DNA of 64,000 bases from Hyphomicrobiales bacterium (GCA_900472295.1 UCIA01000024.1:76577-140576), one strand, 5' to 3'. Positions 35,032 to 44,370 are shown, counted from the stretch's first letter. Numbers and translations are program-made. Notes: a model not told the origin generated them from the letters alone.

Positions 35032-36614
35032 GCAGCGCTTCAGCCGAAGCCAGCGCGACCTGGAAGCCCCGCTACAACCCCTGGCTCATCGCGGTTTCGG
35101 TGACACTTGCCGCCTTCATGGAGGTCCTCGACACGACGATCGTCAATGTTGCCTTGCCGCATATCGCCGGCAGTCTATCGGCGAGCAGCGACGAGGCGAC
35201 CTGGGCGCTCACCTCTTACCTGGTGGCAAATGGGATCGTGCTGACCATCTCTGGCTGGTTGAGCGATCTCCTCGGGCGCAAACGCTATTTCCTGATCTGC
35301 ATCACCATGTTCACGGTCTTTTCGTTCTTGTGCGGGACGGCGACCAGTCTGGGTGAACTGATCGTCTTCCGGCTGCTGCAGGGCTTTTTTGGCGGCGGCC
35401 TGCAACCGAACCAGCAGTCGATCATCCTGGACACGTTCCCACCGGCCAGGCGCGCGGCCGCATTCGGCGTGACGGCGATCGCAACCGTCGTCGCCCCCGT
35501 CCTTGGCCCTACGCTAGGCGGCATTATCACTGATCAGTCGACGTGGCGCTGGATCTTCTTCATCAACATACCCGTAGGCATCCTCGCGGTTTTCTTGAAT
35601 TCGATCGTCGTCGAAGATCCCCCTTGGGTGAAGCAACGGAAGAGCCGGGGGCTCGACTACATTGGCCTGTCGCTCATCACGGTTGGTCTCGGATGCCTGC
35701 AGATCATGATGGATCGCGGCTCGGACGACGATTGGTTCGGTTCGCCGTTCATCGTGTTGATGGCGCTGCTCGCTTTCCTGGGAATCGCGGGCGCGATCGG
35801 CTGGCTGCTAATTGCCAAGAAACCGATCGTCAATCTTGACGTGTTCAAGGACAGGAATTTTACCGCCGGCTGCGCAATGATCGCGGCGATGGGCAGTATC
35901 CTTTACGCGAGCGCCGTCGTCATCCCACAGCTCGCACAACAGGTTCTTGGCTATACCGCAACCTGGGCGGGGCTCATTCTCTCTCCGGGCGGCATCATTG
36001 TCATCGTCCTCATTCCATTGGTTGGACGCCTAATGACAATCATCCAGACACGGTTCGTCGTGGCTGCGGGTTTTTTGGTGATGGGAGGTGCGCTGTTGTT
36101 CTCGAGTCATCTGGCACCGAATATCGATTTCCCGACACTCGTGCTGATGCGCAGCTTGCAGGCGGCCGCACTGGCGTTTTTGTTCGTACCCATCAGTACG
36201 ACCACTTACATCAGCTTGCCACGCGAACTGAGCGGTGACGGGGCGGCCCTCTTTTCGATGGTCCGCAACGTGTCCGGTTCGATAGGGATTTCCGTCGCAA
36301 CCTCGCTCGTCACCGAGCGGAGCCAGATCCGGCAGTCCTACCTGTCGGAATGGGCCTCGCCGTTCCATCAACCCTACAACGCATTGGTTGACCAGTATGA
36401 ACGTGCGTTGACGGCAACGGGGCATGCCGCTGGATCAGTCCATGGGATCGCGGTTGGAAAGGTCTACCAAGTCTTCCAGACGCAAGTTTCCGTCCTCGCC
36501 TATTCGGACGTCTTTCTATTCTTTTCCTTTGTCGCCTTCCTCGCCGTTCCATTTTGCCTCCTGCTTTCCGGCAAGAAGGCTGCCGACGGCGAGAGCGCCA
36601 GCCACTCGGGTTGA
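35028..36614 (+). CDS. DHA2-family (EmrB-like) MFS multidrug exporter
   Basis: A 528-residue transporter with 14 predicted membrane helices. EmrB/QacA motifs are visible: FMEVLDTTIVNVALPHIAG, the WALTSYLVANG turn, RLLQGFFGGGLQPNQQ and motif C in LGPTLGGIITD. It expels hydrophobic compounds through the adaptor and outer-membrane channel of the same operon. It overlaps the adaptor stop (GATGAG) and is followed two bases after its stop by the channel gene. Confidence 0.95.
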   Translation: MSSASAEASATWKPRYNPWLIAVSVTLAAFMEVLDTTIVNVALPHIAGSLSASSDEATWALTSYLVANGIVLTISGWLSDLLGRKRYFLICITMFTVFSFLCGTATSLGELIVFRLLQGFFGGGLQPNQQSIILDTFPPARRAAAFGVTAIATVVAPVLGPTLGGIITDQSTWRWIFFINIPVGILAVFLNSIVVEDPPWVKQRKSRGLDYIGLSLITVGLGCLQIMMDRGSDDDWFGSPFIVLMALLAFLGIAGAIGWLLIAKKPIVNLDVFKDRNFTAGCAMIAAMGSILYASAVVIPQLAQQVLGYTATWAGLILSPGGIIVIVLIPLVGRLMTIIQTRFVVAAGFLVMGGALLFSSHLAPNIDFPTLVLMRSLQAAALAFLFVPISTTTYISLPRELSGDGAALFSMVRNVSGSIGISVATSLVTERSQIRQSYLSEWASPFHQPYNALVDQYERALTATGHAAGSVHGIAVGKVYQVFQTQVSVLAYSDVFLFFSFVAFLAVPFCLLLSGKKAADGESASHSG

Positions 36615-36616
36615 TC

Positions 36617-38161
36617 ATGGGCAAAAATTTGCGCACTGTTGCGGCAGTTCCAGTGATGTTCGCGCTGGCAGGTTGCACTGTCGGACCGGATTTCGTTCGG
36701 CCTGATCCGGGCTTGCCGAAACGCTGGTTTACGAATGGCGCGGCAGCTGCGCTGGAAAACTCCCGGGAATCCAGTGCGATGGTTCTCGAGCCCGTCGACC
36801 TTGCCTGGTGGCAGGCCTTTCAAGACCCGGCGCTTACCTCGCTCATGCAGCGCGTCGCCGACGCCAACCTCGATGTGAAGACCGCGACAATCCGGCTCGC
36901 AGAAAGCCGTTTTCAGCGCGCAGCCGTAGCCTCCGCTCAACTGCCTGGCCTGAATGGCAGCGCCAGATACCAACATCAGAGTCTTGACGACGTGAGTGCC
37001 AAAGGCAGCCTGATCGGCGCTCTGCTTGGTTCACCGGGCAGCACGATTTCTTCCGCAAAGCCGGCCGACCTGTTTGCCAGCGGCTTCGACGCATCTTGGG
37101 AACTCGACCTTTGGGGGCATGTCCGCCGCCAGGTCGAAGTTGCGGATGCGCAGGTCCAGTCTTCAGAGGAACGGCGGCGTGACGCGCTTGTCTCGAGCCT
37201 CGCTGAAACCGCACGCGACTACATCCGGCTGCGCGGCACGCAGACCCTAATCAGGATCGCCAACGACCATCTAAAGATCCAGCGTGACATTTTGCAGCTG
37301 ACGCAAACGCGTCAGCTGCAGGGTTTGACAACCAGTCTGGATGTCGAGAACGCCGCCGCGCAGGTCGAAGCCATCCGTGCCCAGCTGCCCAGTCTGCAGC
37401 AACAGGAGGCGCAGCTGATCAACGCCGTGAGCTTCCTGCTCGACTTGCCGCCCGATGCGCTGCGCGGCGAACTCGCCACCGGGAAGCAGGTGGTGCCGAT
37501 GCCTTCCCGGGTTCCGGCCGGCATTCCTTCCGATCTCGCGCGGCGGCGCCCGGACATTCGCGCCGCGGAAGCCCAGCTTCACGCGGCCACCGCAGACATC
37601 GGAGTGGCAGTGGCCGAATTCTATCCCTCCATCCAGCTGAATGGATCCGTGGGCTTCGACGCCCTCAAGGTTGGGAGCTTGTTGACGGCCAGGGCTATCA
37701 CAACCAACCTCGGTCCGAGCATTTCGATACCGATTTTCCAGGGTGGCCGGCTAAAGGCGACACTGGAGCTTCGCAAGGCCCAGCAGGTCGAGGCGGCCAT
37801 CGCCTACCACAGGACTGTGCTGCGCGCCTGGCACGAAGTTGTCGATGCCCTCATCGACTACCGCACCGAACGACAGCGGCGCTCCCGACTTGCCAGGCAA
37901 GTCGAGCATCTGCGTCAGGCCTTGTCGCTGGCCCGTGACCGCTACAATGACGGAGTCACCGAGTTCGAGACCGTGCTCGATACCGCACGCACATTGCTGC
38001 AAGCCGAACAGGATCACGCACAGAGCACGACCAACATCTCGATCGACCTCGTTCAATTGTACAAAGCGCTCGGTGGCGGGTGGGAATTGAGGTATCCGGA
38101 CGCAGCGCCCAACCCGCCGATCAATGCTGAACGAACTTCGAAAGCGGGAAAGCCGGCATGA
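36617..38161 (+). CDS. NodT-family outer-membrane efflux lipoprotein
   Basis: A 514-residue TolC/OprM-type channel with a lipoprotein signal: hydrophobic VPVMFALAGC with the lipobox Cys about residue 17. The typical opening TVGPDFVRPDP, then WWQAFQDPALTSLMQRV and, later, IPSDLARRRPDIRAAEAQL, are OMF hallmarks; the duplicated helical architecture is apparent. It is translationally close to the MFS gene and completes an EmrAB-OMF tripartite pump. It may also serve the RND system, which lacks a channel. Confidence 0.93.
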   Translation: MGKNLRTVAAVPVMFALAGCTVGPDFVRPDPGLPKRWFTNGAAAALENSRESSAMVLEPVDLAWWQAFQDPALTSLMQRVADANLDVKTATIRLAESRFQRAAVASAQLPGLNGSARYQHQSLDDVSAKGSLIGALLGSPGSTISSAKPADLFASGFDASWELDLWGHVRRQVEVADAQVQSSEERRRDALVSSLAETARDYIRLRGTQTLIRIANDHLKIQRDILQLTQTRQLQGLTTSLDVENAAAQVEAIRAQLPSLQQQEAQLINAVSFLLDLPPDALRGELATGKQVVPMPSRVPAGIPSDLARRRPDIRAAEAQLHAATADIGVAVAEFYPSIQLNGSVGFDALKVGSLLTARAITTNLGPSISIPIFQGGRLKATLELRKAQQVEAAIAYHRTVLRAWHEVVDALIDYRTERQRRSRLARQVEHLRQALSLARDRYNDGVTEFETVLDTARTLLQAEQDHAQSTTNISIDLVQLYKALGGGWELRYPDAAPNPPINAERTSKAGKPA

Positions 38162-38284
38162 CCTCGACAGCAAGAAGGGCTCGACGTCGACCTTTGGCAA
38201 GCTGGTTCTGAAATCGGTCAACTTGCCGATTGGAGCGGAAACAGGACCGCTTCAATTCAAACCACTCCCGTTGGCGAGCTTGGG

Positions 38285-38584
38285 TCACAGGCAAGAGTGC
38301 CAGATTCCATTGGATCCATAGTAACTCGAATTCACGGCATCAAACGAGCAGTAAGCCGTGTCGGTGTCGTCGTTCAACCAGGACCGGCTGTCATTCTGCA
38401 GATCGCCAAGTTTCCGATCGTCAAAAAAGTTCTTGTCGTGCTGGCGGTTACCAAAGGCACCGCTACCAGACTGTACGGCATGACCGACGCTGTCGCCGCT
38501 GCGCGCCATTGAAACCGTTGCCGTCGCGGTCGCCATCATCACGGCCAACCCGATCTTTGCAAATATTGTTGCTGATTTTCCCAC
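38285..38584 (-). CDS. small exported protein, aspartate/serine-rich
   Basis: GTG 38584 is chosen because AGGAG lies seven bases before it, and because the same 14-base leader (CTACAGGAGCGTAT) precedes the gene at 38821-39225. The product (99 residues) has a signal peptide (GLAVMMATATATVSMA) and a short acidic mature part with RQHDKNFFDDRKLGDLQNDSRSW-like composition and two Cys near the end (DTAYCSF and IWHSC). No family is recognised. An ATG-started frame from 38653 is longer but starts with no ribosome site. Confidence 0.55.
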   Translation of the reverse strand: MGKSATIFAKIGLAVMMATATATVSMARSGDSVGHAVQSGSGAFGNRQHDKNFFDDRKLGDLQNDSRSWLNDDTDTAYCSFDAVNSSYYGSNGIWHSCL

Positions 38585-38585
38585 G

Positions 38586-38599
38586 ATACGCTCCTGTAG
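38586..38599 (-). repeat. 14-base leader copy 1 (with ribosome site)
   Basis: CTACAGGAGCGTAT lies immediately ahead of the GTG of the small exported protein. The identical 14 bases occur at 39227-39240 ahead of the next small exported gene. It includes the AGGAG ribosome site. Confidence 0.7.
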
Positions 38600-38820
38600 A
38601 TTGCACATTCCAAGACCATTGATGCAAGAATTAGTTGTCATTTCTGTGATCAATTCTTGGAATAGGCTCTATGTTTGGTGAATTATATAATAATCTCCCG
38701 TGACATCGGCCATGAGATGGGAATCTGTCGGGCCGCGGTTCGGTTGACATGCCAGCCAGATCTTTCGGCGTCGAATCCGGTCCCCACTCTCACTGTGGAG
38801 TCCGGATTCGAAGACGTGGA

Positions 38821-39225
38821 TCACGGACAATATGGGTACCCGAGATAGCCGTAGTATGGATACGGGTAACCACAGTAGCCGTCGTCATAGAAGTCGCTGC
38901 CGAAACCGCGATCCCTTCTGAACCTATGACCGTCGCCGATATAGACCCCGTGGTAATGGGCGCCATCACCCGGGCTTGCGGTACGACCGTCGCTGCCAGG
39001 GTTCATGCCATGGCTTCCAAAGCCTTCGCCGCGGCCACCGCCAAAGCCTCCGGCATGGCCGCCACCGCCCATGCTGATGCCATGACCACCGCCAAAATTG
39101 CCGCCGCCGACAAAGCCGCCGCCATGCCCGCCGCCACCACCGTGCGCCATCGAGGCCGTCGCTGAGCCAGCTGCCAGCATTGCGCCCAAGGCGATCGTCG
39201 CCAAGACTGTTTTTAACGTCTTCAT
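38821..39225 (-). CDS. small exported glycine/histidine-rich protein
   Basis: A 134-residue protein with a signal peptide (ATIALGAMLAAGSATASMA). The mature part is glycine-rich (GGGGHGGGFVGGGNFGGG) and then charged, ending in a YPYPYYGYLGYPYCP tail. This composition is typical of small exported glycine-rich rhizobial proteins; function is unknown. Its leader and signal peptide end (SMAHG / SMARS) resemble those of the neighbouring gene at 38285-38584, hinting at a diverged tandem pair. Confidence 0.65.
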   Translation of the reverse strand: MKTLKTVLATIALGAMLAAGSATASMAHGGGGGHGGGFVGGGNFGGGHGISMGGGGHAGGFGGGRGEGFGSHGMNPGSDGRTASPGDGAHYHGVYIGDGHRFRRDRGFGSDFYDDGYCGYPYPYYGYLGYPYCP

Positions 39226-39226
39226 A

Positions 39227-39240
39227 ATACGCTCCTGTAG
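39227..39240 (-). repeat. 14-base leader copy 2 (with ribosome site)
   Basis: CTACAGGAGCGTAT lies one base before the ATG of the glycine-rich exported gene and matches exactly the leader of the next small exported gene downstream. The identity extends past the AGGAG box, beyond what a ribosome site alone would need. Confidence 0.7.
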
Positions 39241-39478
39241 TTAAGCTTTCTTAGTCGTTGAAAGCCATCCACATATAGATACAGGAGTCGAACTTCGGCA
39301 TAATACGGTGGTCTGACGCAAATATATCTTAAAATTACGTATACAACTTGATGAGTCCTGAGGTGCCGGCGAATGTGGCCACGACACAGGTACGCAGCGC
39401 GCCCTCCGGCCATTGGCTGGGAAGATACACCGGTCTGACCAGAGCGGAACGGTCGTCTCGTCGGATGTGGCTGGTAGC

Positions 39479-40426
39479 CTATGGGCTGCCCCAAGACGCG
39501 CCGGGATCAGGATGTGGAATGGACGCAACTCCAAGGTCATGCGTTCGCCGACGCATGGCGTCCCGTTTCGCATAGACGACCTTCACTGCATTTTGCAATT
39601 TTTCGAAGGCGCGCACCTCAATTTGACGCACACGCTCGCGCGAAACGCCAAATTCGCTGGAGAGATCCGCCAAGCTCCTCGGGTTATCCGCAAGCCGACG
39701 CGCCTCAAGGACGCGCTGTTCGCGTTCGTTGAGCACGCCGAGCGAGTCGACCAGCGCTCTATGCCGGTTGGAAGCCTCCTCGATCTGAACGAGCTTGTGC
39801 TCCTGGTTGTCCTCGCCTTCAACCAGCAAATCCTGCCATTCGCCCTCGGCTCGACCTCGCAGGGGCGCGTTGAGCGACGTATCTCCACTCATGCGGCTGT
39901 TCATGTAGACGACTTCCTGTTCCGTCACCCCAAGTTTATTTGCGATGAATTCCACCTGATCCGAATGCAGATCATAATCTTCGAGCGCTGCGAGGCGAGC
40001 CTTGAGCTGCCGCAAATTGAAGAACAGCTTTCTTTGATTGGGCGTCGTGCCCATCTTCACCAGCGACCAGGATCGCAGAACATATTCCTGAATGGCCGCC
40101 TTTATCCACCAGACGGCATAAGTGGCCAACCGAAAGCCGCGCTCCGGTTCGAAGCGATTGATTGCCTTGACCAGGCCGATGCTGCCCTCTGATATTATCT
40201 CCGACATCGGTAGTCTGTAGCCGCGGTAACGCATGGCAACCTTAGCAACCAAGCGAAGATGCGACACCACCAGTCGGTGAGCGGCCTCCAGATCGTTGTG
40301 CTCGCGCCAGCATTTCGCCAGCGATTGTTCCTGCTCTTGCGTCAGCATGGGTAGGTGTTTGATCGCGTCGAGATAGCGACGAAGCCCGATTTCGCTCGAA
40401 AGATTTGTTGTTGCTGGGCGCGGCAT
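39479..40426 (-). CDS. rpoH: heat-shock sigma factor RpoH (sigma-32 family)
   Basis: A 315-residue sigma-70-family factor that directs RNA polymerase to heat-shock-type promoters. Region 2 is visible (HLRLVAKVAMRYRGY, LPMSEIISEGSIGL, FRLATYAVWWIKAAIQEYVL), followed by the RpoH box NQRKLFFNLRQLK, then region 4 (VLNEREQRVLEARR, SLADLSSEFGVSRERVRQIE). The start at 40426 is fixed by AAGGAGAG ahead of the ATG. About 20 extra residues follow the final helix (DLGVASIPHPDPG), not usual in RpoH. Alphaproteobacteria often keep several rpoH copies; this one sits beside a two-component set. Confidence 0.95.
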   Translation of the reverse strand: MPRPATTNLSSEIGLRRYLDAIKHLPMLTQEQEQSLAKCWREHNDLEAAHRLVVSHLRLVAKVAMRYRGYRLPMSEIISEGSIGLVKAINRFEPERGFRLATYAVWWIKAAIQEYVLRSWSLVKMGTTPNQRKLFFNLRQLKARLAALEDYDLHSDQVEFIANKLGVTEQEVVYMNSRMSGDTSLNAPLRGRAEGEWQDLLVEGEDNQEHKLVQIEEASNRHRALVDSLGVLNEREQRVLEARRLADNPRSLADLSSEFGVSRERVRQIEVRAFEKLQNAVKVVYAKRDAMRRRTHDLGVASIPHPDPGASWGSP

Positions 40427-40542
40427 GAAGCTCTCCTTACCTACGTCGCGGGGATTCACTTTCAATGTTGGGTGCTTCTGTTCGAAGCTTCCGCAGCTGT
40501 CCGCGTTCTTCGCTCACAGGGCCAAGGTGCACCCACGTGCCG

Positions 40543-40917
40543 TTAGCGCCTGCCATGAAGTGCAGAATCGATACAGTTGATCATGGCTTGGCTATCCAAG
40601 GGCTTGCGGAAGAAGCCGATGGCGCCCGTTTCCCGAGCGCGTTTACGTATGCGCTCCTCCGGAAAGGCAGTGATCAAGATGGTTGGTATGCGATAGCCAT
40701 GTTCGATCAAATGATCCTGCAGCTCTATTCCTGTCATTCCGGGCATCTGGATATCGCAGATCAAGCACGACGTATCTTCCAGATTGGATGACTTCAGGAA
40801 GTCCTCGGCCGATTCGAACGCTGATGCGATGAAGCCCAATGATCTAACGAGGCTTGCGGCCGCAAGTCGAACGGACTCATCGTCGTCGATGATCGAAATC
40901 ATCGCTGTGCGGGTCAA
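40543..40917 (-). CDS. single-domain response regulator (receiver only)
   Basis: A 124-residue receiver: IIDDDESVR acidic pocket, phospho-acceptor Asp55 in LICDIQMPG, Thr in LITAFPE and Lys in GFFRKPLD. No output domain. It lies downstream of a FixJ regulator and kinase on the same strand with about a 120-base gap, and upstream of rpoH. It is the counterpart of the lone receiver at 17371-17760, with a shared FFRKP signature. Confidence 0.92.
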   Translation of the reverse strand: MTRTAMISIIDDDESVRLAAASLVRSLGFIASAFESAEDFLKSSNLEDTSCLICDIQMPGMTGIELQDHLIEHGYRIPTILITAFPEERIRKRARETGAIGFFRKPLDSQAMINCIDSALHGRR

Positions 40918-41033
40918 TTCAGAACTCCTCTGCGCTTTCCGATGGCCTAGGTATTGCTGCTTAAAGGAATGTTTCTCAATGGACGTTGCGCCTGCAATCG
41001 TGAAAGCGAAAGTTATACAGAGGTGTAACGGAT

Positions 41034-41705
41034 TTACTTCCCGGGAGCGTCTATCCCCAAGGCGCTGGCCATCTTCACCAGGTCGGCTAGAGTTTTGGCA
41101 CCCATTTTTCTCATCAGCCGACCGCGGTGGATTTTCACGGTAATCTCACTGAGTTGCATCTCGCCAGCGATTTGCTTGTTCATCAATCCAGTCGCGACGA
41201 ACGCCATTACCTCCCGCTCCCGGGGGGTCAGGGTGCTCAGCAGGCTTTGCAGTTCCGACTGCGCGCGGGCTCGCTCTCTTCGCTGCCTATCGCGTTCCAG
41301 TGCGCCGGCGACTGCATCCAGAATATCCTGATCTCGGAAGGGCTTGGTGAGGAAATCGACGGCGCCGGCCTTCATGGCGCGCACAGACATGGGAATGTCG
41401 CCGTGACCGGTCATGAAAATGATCGGCAGATGAACGCCTGCATTGGTCAATTGCGTTTGAAAATCAAGTCCGCTGACCTCCGGCAGCCTGACATCGAGCA
41501 CAAGGCAGCTCGGACCGTCGGGAAGACGACTGTTCAGCAGTTCGGGAGCAGAACCGAACAGCTCGACGCGCGTACCGACAGATCGGAAGAGGCTGCTCAA
41601 AGCTTCGCGTAAGGACGGATCGTCGTCCACGACCAGAACGGTAGGGGGCACGGCGCCGTTGTTGCCTGGTGATTGGAAGGGAGAGACAGGGGGCCGGATC
41701 ATCAT
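41034..41705 (-). CDS. FixJ/NarL-family response regulator
   Basis: A 223-residue regulator. The receiver shows VVDDDPS, Asp71 in LVLDVRLPE, FMTGHGD and FLTKPF; the output domain reads TLTPREREVMAFV, GLMNKQIAGEM and ITVKIHRGRLMRKM. The start at 41705 is chosen because its ATG overlaps the kinase stop (ATGATGA); a frame open further upstream lies inside the kinase gene. It is probably phosphorylated by that kinase, and is very similar to the regulator at 16637. Confidence 0.93.
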   Translation of the reverse strand: MMIRPPVSPFQSPGNNGAVPPTVLVVDDDPSLREALSSLFRSVGTRVELFGSAPELLNSRLPDGPSCLVLDVRLPEVSGLDFQTQLTNAGVHLPIIFMTGHGDIPMSVRAMKAGAVDFLTKPFRDQDILDAVAGALERDRQRRERARAQSELQSLLSTLTPREREVMAFVATGLMNKQIAGEMQLSEITVKIHRGRLMRKMGAKTLADLVKMASALGIDAPGK

Positions 41706-43138
41706 CCGGATTCCTTTTCGACGCCTGGCAGAGAGAACTGGAATATCGCGCCGCCACCGGGATTGGGCACGATCCACACATGGCCTCCGTGTGATTCAAT
41801 GATCGATCGGCAGATCGACAGCCCCATGCCTATTCCATCCGCCTTGGTTGTGTAAAAAGCATTGAACAATTGACGGGCACTTTCAGGATCGATGCCCGGT
41901 CCAGTATCTCGGACCCTTACATTTGCCTGGTTGGATCCATCGATCGACGTCGTCACGAGAATTTCCCGTAAGTCGCTCTCACAAGACGCCATTGCCTGAA
42001 TCCCGTTGATCAACAAATTGATCAGGACCTGTTGAAGCTGGATACGGTCGCCAAGTGAGGGCAGCGGCCTGTGGGCCAGATCCAGTTTCAGAGTGATGCG
42101 ATTTGCAACGAGCTCGTGCCGCACCAACACGATGGCCTCGTTGACGATCTCGTTCACATCGACAAGGATCATCTGGACGTCGCCTTTCTTGGACAACGCC
42201 CGGATTCGATGGACGATATCGCTGGCACGTTGGGCGTCAGCGATGCTCCGCGTGACGGCGCTGCGTATCTCATCCAGATCGGGCTTGTCGCGATCAACCC
42301 ATCGTAGGCAAGCCTCGCCGTTCATAACGATGCCGGCAAGCGGCTGATTTACTTCGTGCGCGATCGAGGCCGTCAATTCACCCAAGGTGGTAAGGCGCGT
42401 CACATGGGCGAGTTCGGCCTGAGCCTTCAGCACCTCGGTTTCGGCGCGCCTGCGCCGCGATATATCCGTATTCGTTTCGAGAACCGCCAACGGATTGCCA
42501 TCGGCATCCCTCTTCAGCGACCATCGACTGGAAACGACAACGAGGGATCCGTCCCGCTTCGTTTGCCAGAGCTCACCTTCCCAGCGGTCGGCATTGAGAA
42601 GTTCCCGATTGATCTCGTTCAGCCTGGCTGGAAAGACAGTCTGCAAGAACCGGTGGCTGGACTTTCCCGCCGCGTGTTCGGCGGACCAGCCGTAAATGGC
42701 CTCGGCGCCACGATTCCAATAAGTGATCAGATCGCCCATGCTGCGTACAAAAATTGCATCATGCGTCAAATCGAGCAGCTGGGCCTTTTCAGAAAGGTCG
42801 GTTGAGGTCGACTGGTTTTTAAGGACAAGAAGGCTGGTAATGGCAACGGCCGAGATGCTCATGAGACACCGGCTGAGGGCGCCTCCACTGGCGTCGTCTC
42901 CGTGAACAATCCAGAAGCTCAACAATGTGAGCGCTGCACAGCCGAACGAACACAGGACAATGCCACGCCCACGGAAGGCGGCGCCTGCCAGCAGAATAAC
43001 GACCACATAGAGAACCGCTACCGCACCAGAAAATGGATCAATCGTATCGACAACGAATATCCCGGCCGCCAGAAGGATGGCCAGAGGGGCCACCAGCCGC
43101 GAATTGCCGGATGCTGGCGGAGATAGTCTGTGCCGCAT
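41702..43138 (-). CDS. PAS-domain sensor histidine kinase with membrane anchor
   Basis: A 478-residue kinase. The N-terminal region has three or four hydrophobic segments (LVAPLAILLAAGIFVVD; AVAVLYVVVILLAGAAF), a PAS domain (LLDLTHDAIFVRSMG to LETNTDISRRRRAE), the His box ASIAHEVNQPLAGI, then HATPase motifs NLLINGIQAM, VRDTGPGID and GMGLSICRS. Architecture is FixL-like. It is the first gene of a set with a FixJ regulator and, further on, a receiver. The kinase cores of this and the 18401 gene are nearly the same in motif spacing. Confidence 0.93.
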   Translation of the reverse strand: MRHRLSPPASGNSRLVAPLAILLAAGIFVVDTIDPFSGAVAVLYVVVILLAGAAFRGRGIVLCSFGCAALTLLSFWIVHGDDASGGALSRCLMSISAVAITSLLVLKNQSTSTDLSEKAQLLDLTHDAIFVRSMGDLITYWNRGAEAIYGWSAEHAAGKSSHRFLQTVFPARLNEINRELLNADRWEGELWQTKRDGSLVVVSSRWSLKRDADGNPLAVLETNTDISRRRRAETEVLKAQAELAHVTRLTTLGELTASIAHEVNQPLAGIVMNGEACLRWVDRDKPDLDEIRSAVTRSIADAQRASDIVHRIRALSKKGDVQMILVDVNEIVNEAIVLVRHELVANRITLKLDLAHRPLPSLGDRIQLQQVLINLLINGIQAMASCESDLREILVTTSIDGSNQANVRVRDTGPGIDPESARQLFNAFYTTKADGIGMGLSICRSIIESHGGHVWIVPNPGGGAIFQFSLPGVEKESG

Positions 43139-43527
43139 AAGGTTTCTGCTCGGTTCCTGGTCGACGCTTGCGCTGCTGATCGACTCTCCGTGGCGCGCAG
43201 TCCAACCTAGTCGACTGAATCCTTTCTGCTTGTTCGAAATTGCTGTCGTCGGTGCCTGATTGCACCTTTGTCACTGCAACACCTCGCCGCAAATCCCTAG
43301 AGACCGAGCGACCCATCAACGACACAGGCTTGGGAGTGGGCCCAATATCTGGCTGAAAACCCGCAAATCAGAGCCGGCTAAGGCAACAACGAGCAAGTCC
43401 TGGCAGCGACTAGAGCGGTATCACGAAACAGCATTATGTCCGGTTTAACGCCCCTGGGCGGGATCCACCCCTCGCCGTCTGCATCTCCATCCGGCGGCGT
43501 TTCTCGACTGAACTGAAGGAGGAACTC
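43139..43527. other. divergent intergenic region
   Basis: About 390 bases between the leftward kinase and the rightward HdeD-like gene. The right end holds AAGGAGGAACTC, a strong ribosome site. No gene, operator palindrome or convincing promoter could be named. Confidence 0.3.
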
Positions 43528-44115
43528 ATGGCACATGCGATCGACCGGTCCCGCAATCTCGGCTCAACCTTCCCGGAGTTGCGTGCAAAATGCTGGCTTT
43601 TTATAATGCTTGGCATCGCGCTGCTGGGCCTGGGCTTTCTGGGATACGCGAACTTGTTCGCCGCTACGGTGCTATCCGTCTACTATATTGGCGTGTTGAT
43701 GTCGGTCGCCGGCATCGCGCAGGTCGTGCACGCTTTCAATATTCAGGGATGGAGATCGTTTGCATTCTGGCTACTGAGCGGCTTCGCCTATGCAATCGCC
43801 GGCATCGCCGCATTCCACAATCCACTGCTTGCGGCCTCGGGAGGCACGCTCGTGCTGGCAATCACACTCATTGCGGCAGGCATGCTGCGGTTCTGGGTAG
43901 GCCTACAGTCCAGGCGCTATCTGGCTTGGGGCTGGGTTGCGTTTTCAGGGGTAGTCACGCTTCTTGCGGGCCTTGTCATCCTCTTTTGGCGGCCACTCAA
44001 TACTCTGGCGGCGCCAGGCGCGATTCTGGCAGTCGACCTGACCATGCAAGGCGCGACGCTCTTAGCATTCGGTTTTGGACTGAAGGGCAGCGCGCTTTCG
44101 TGGATGCAAAGATAG
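43528..44115 (+). CDS. HdeD/DUF308-family membrane protein
   Basis: A 195-residue inner-membrane protein with six hydrophobic segments. Repeated small-residue helices such as LGIALLGLGFLGY, VYYIGVLMSVAGIAQVVHAF, FWLLSGFAYAIAGIAAF and LAITLIAAGMLRFWVGL are characteristic of the HdeD family, in which E. coli HdeD contributes to acid resistance. An AAGGAGGA ribosome site lies eight bases before the ATG. It sits 255 bases before the oxalate decarboxylase gene, which also bears on acidity, but they need not be one operon. Confidence 0.8.
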   Translation: MAHAIDRSRNLGSTFPELRAKCWLFIMLGIALLGLGFLGYANLFAATVLSVYYIGVLMSVAGIAQVVHAFNIQGWRSFAFWLLSGFAYAIAGIAAFHNPLLAASGGTLVLAITLIAAGMLRFWVGLQSRRYLAWGWVAFSGVVTLLAGLVILFWRPLNTLAAPGAILAVDLTMQGATLLAFGFGLKGSALSWMQR

Positions 44116-44370
44116 AAACAGGCTAGCGGGATAGCTTGAGCGTCCATTTGCCGAAAGCGCCCTGAGACGATCGCGAGCAGCGTTCCTCCGTACCGCTTTA
44201 CTTCTGACCGCCACGATCATCGTGCGATTCAGCTATTGCGTACCACAACAAGAAAGACCTGGTCAGCGCCAGATCGATACCGTGTGTCTTGCGCGACAGG
44301 CGGACACTTATGCCCGTGTCCCGACCAATTGGCGCCGTCGAAAAGCCCCTGTAGCAAGGAATGAAACAAA

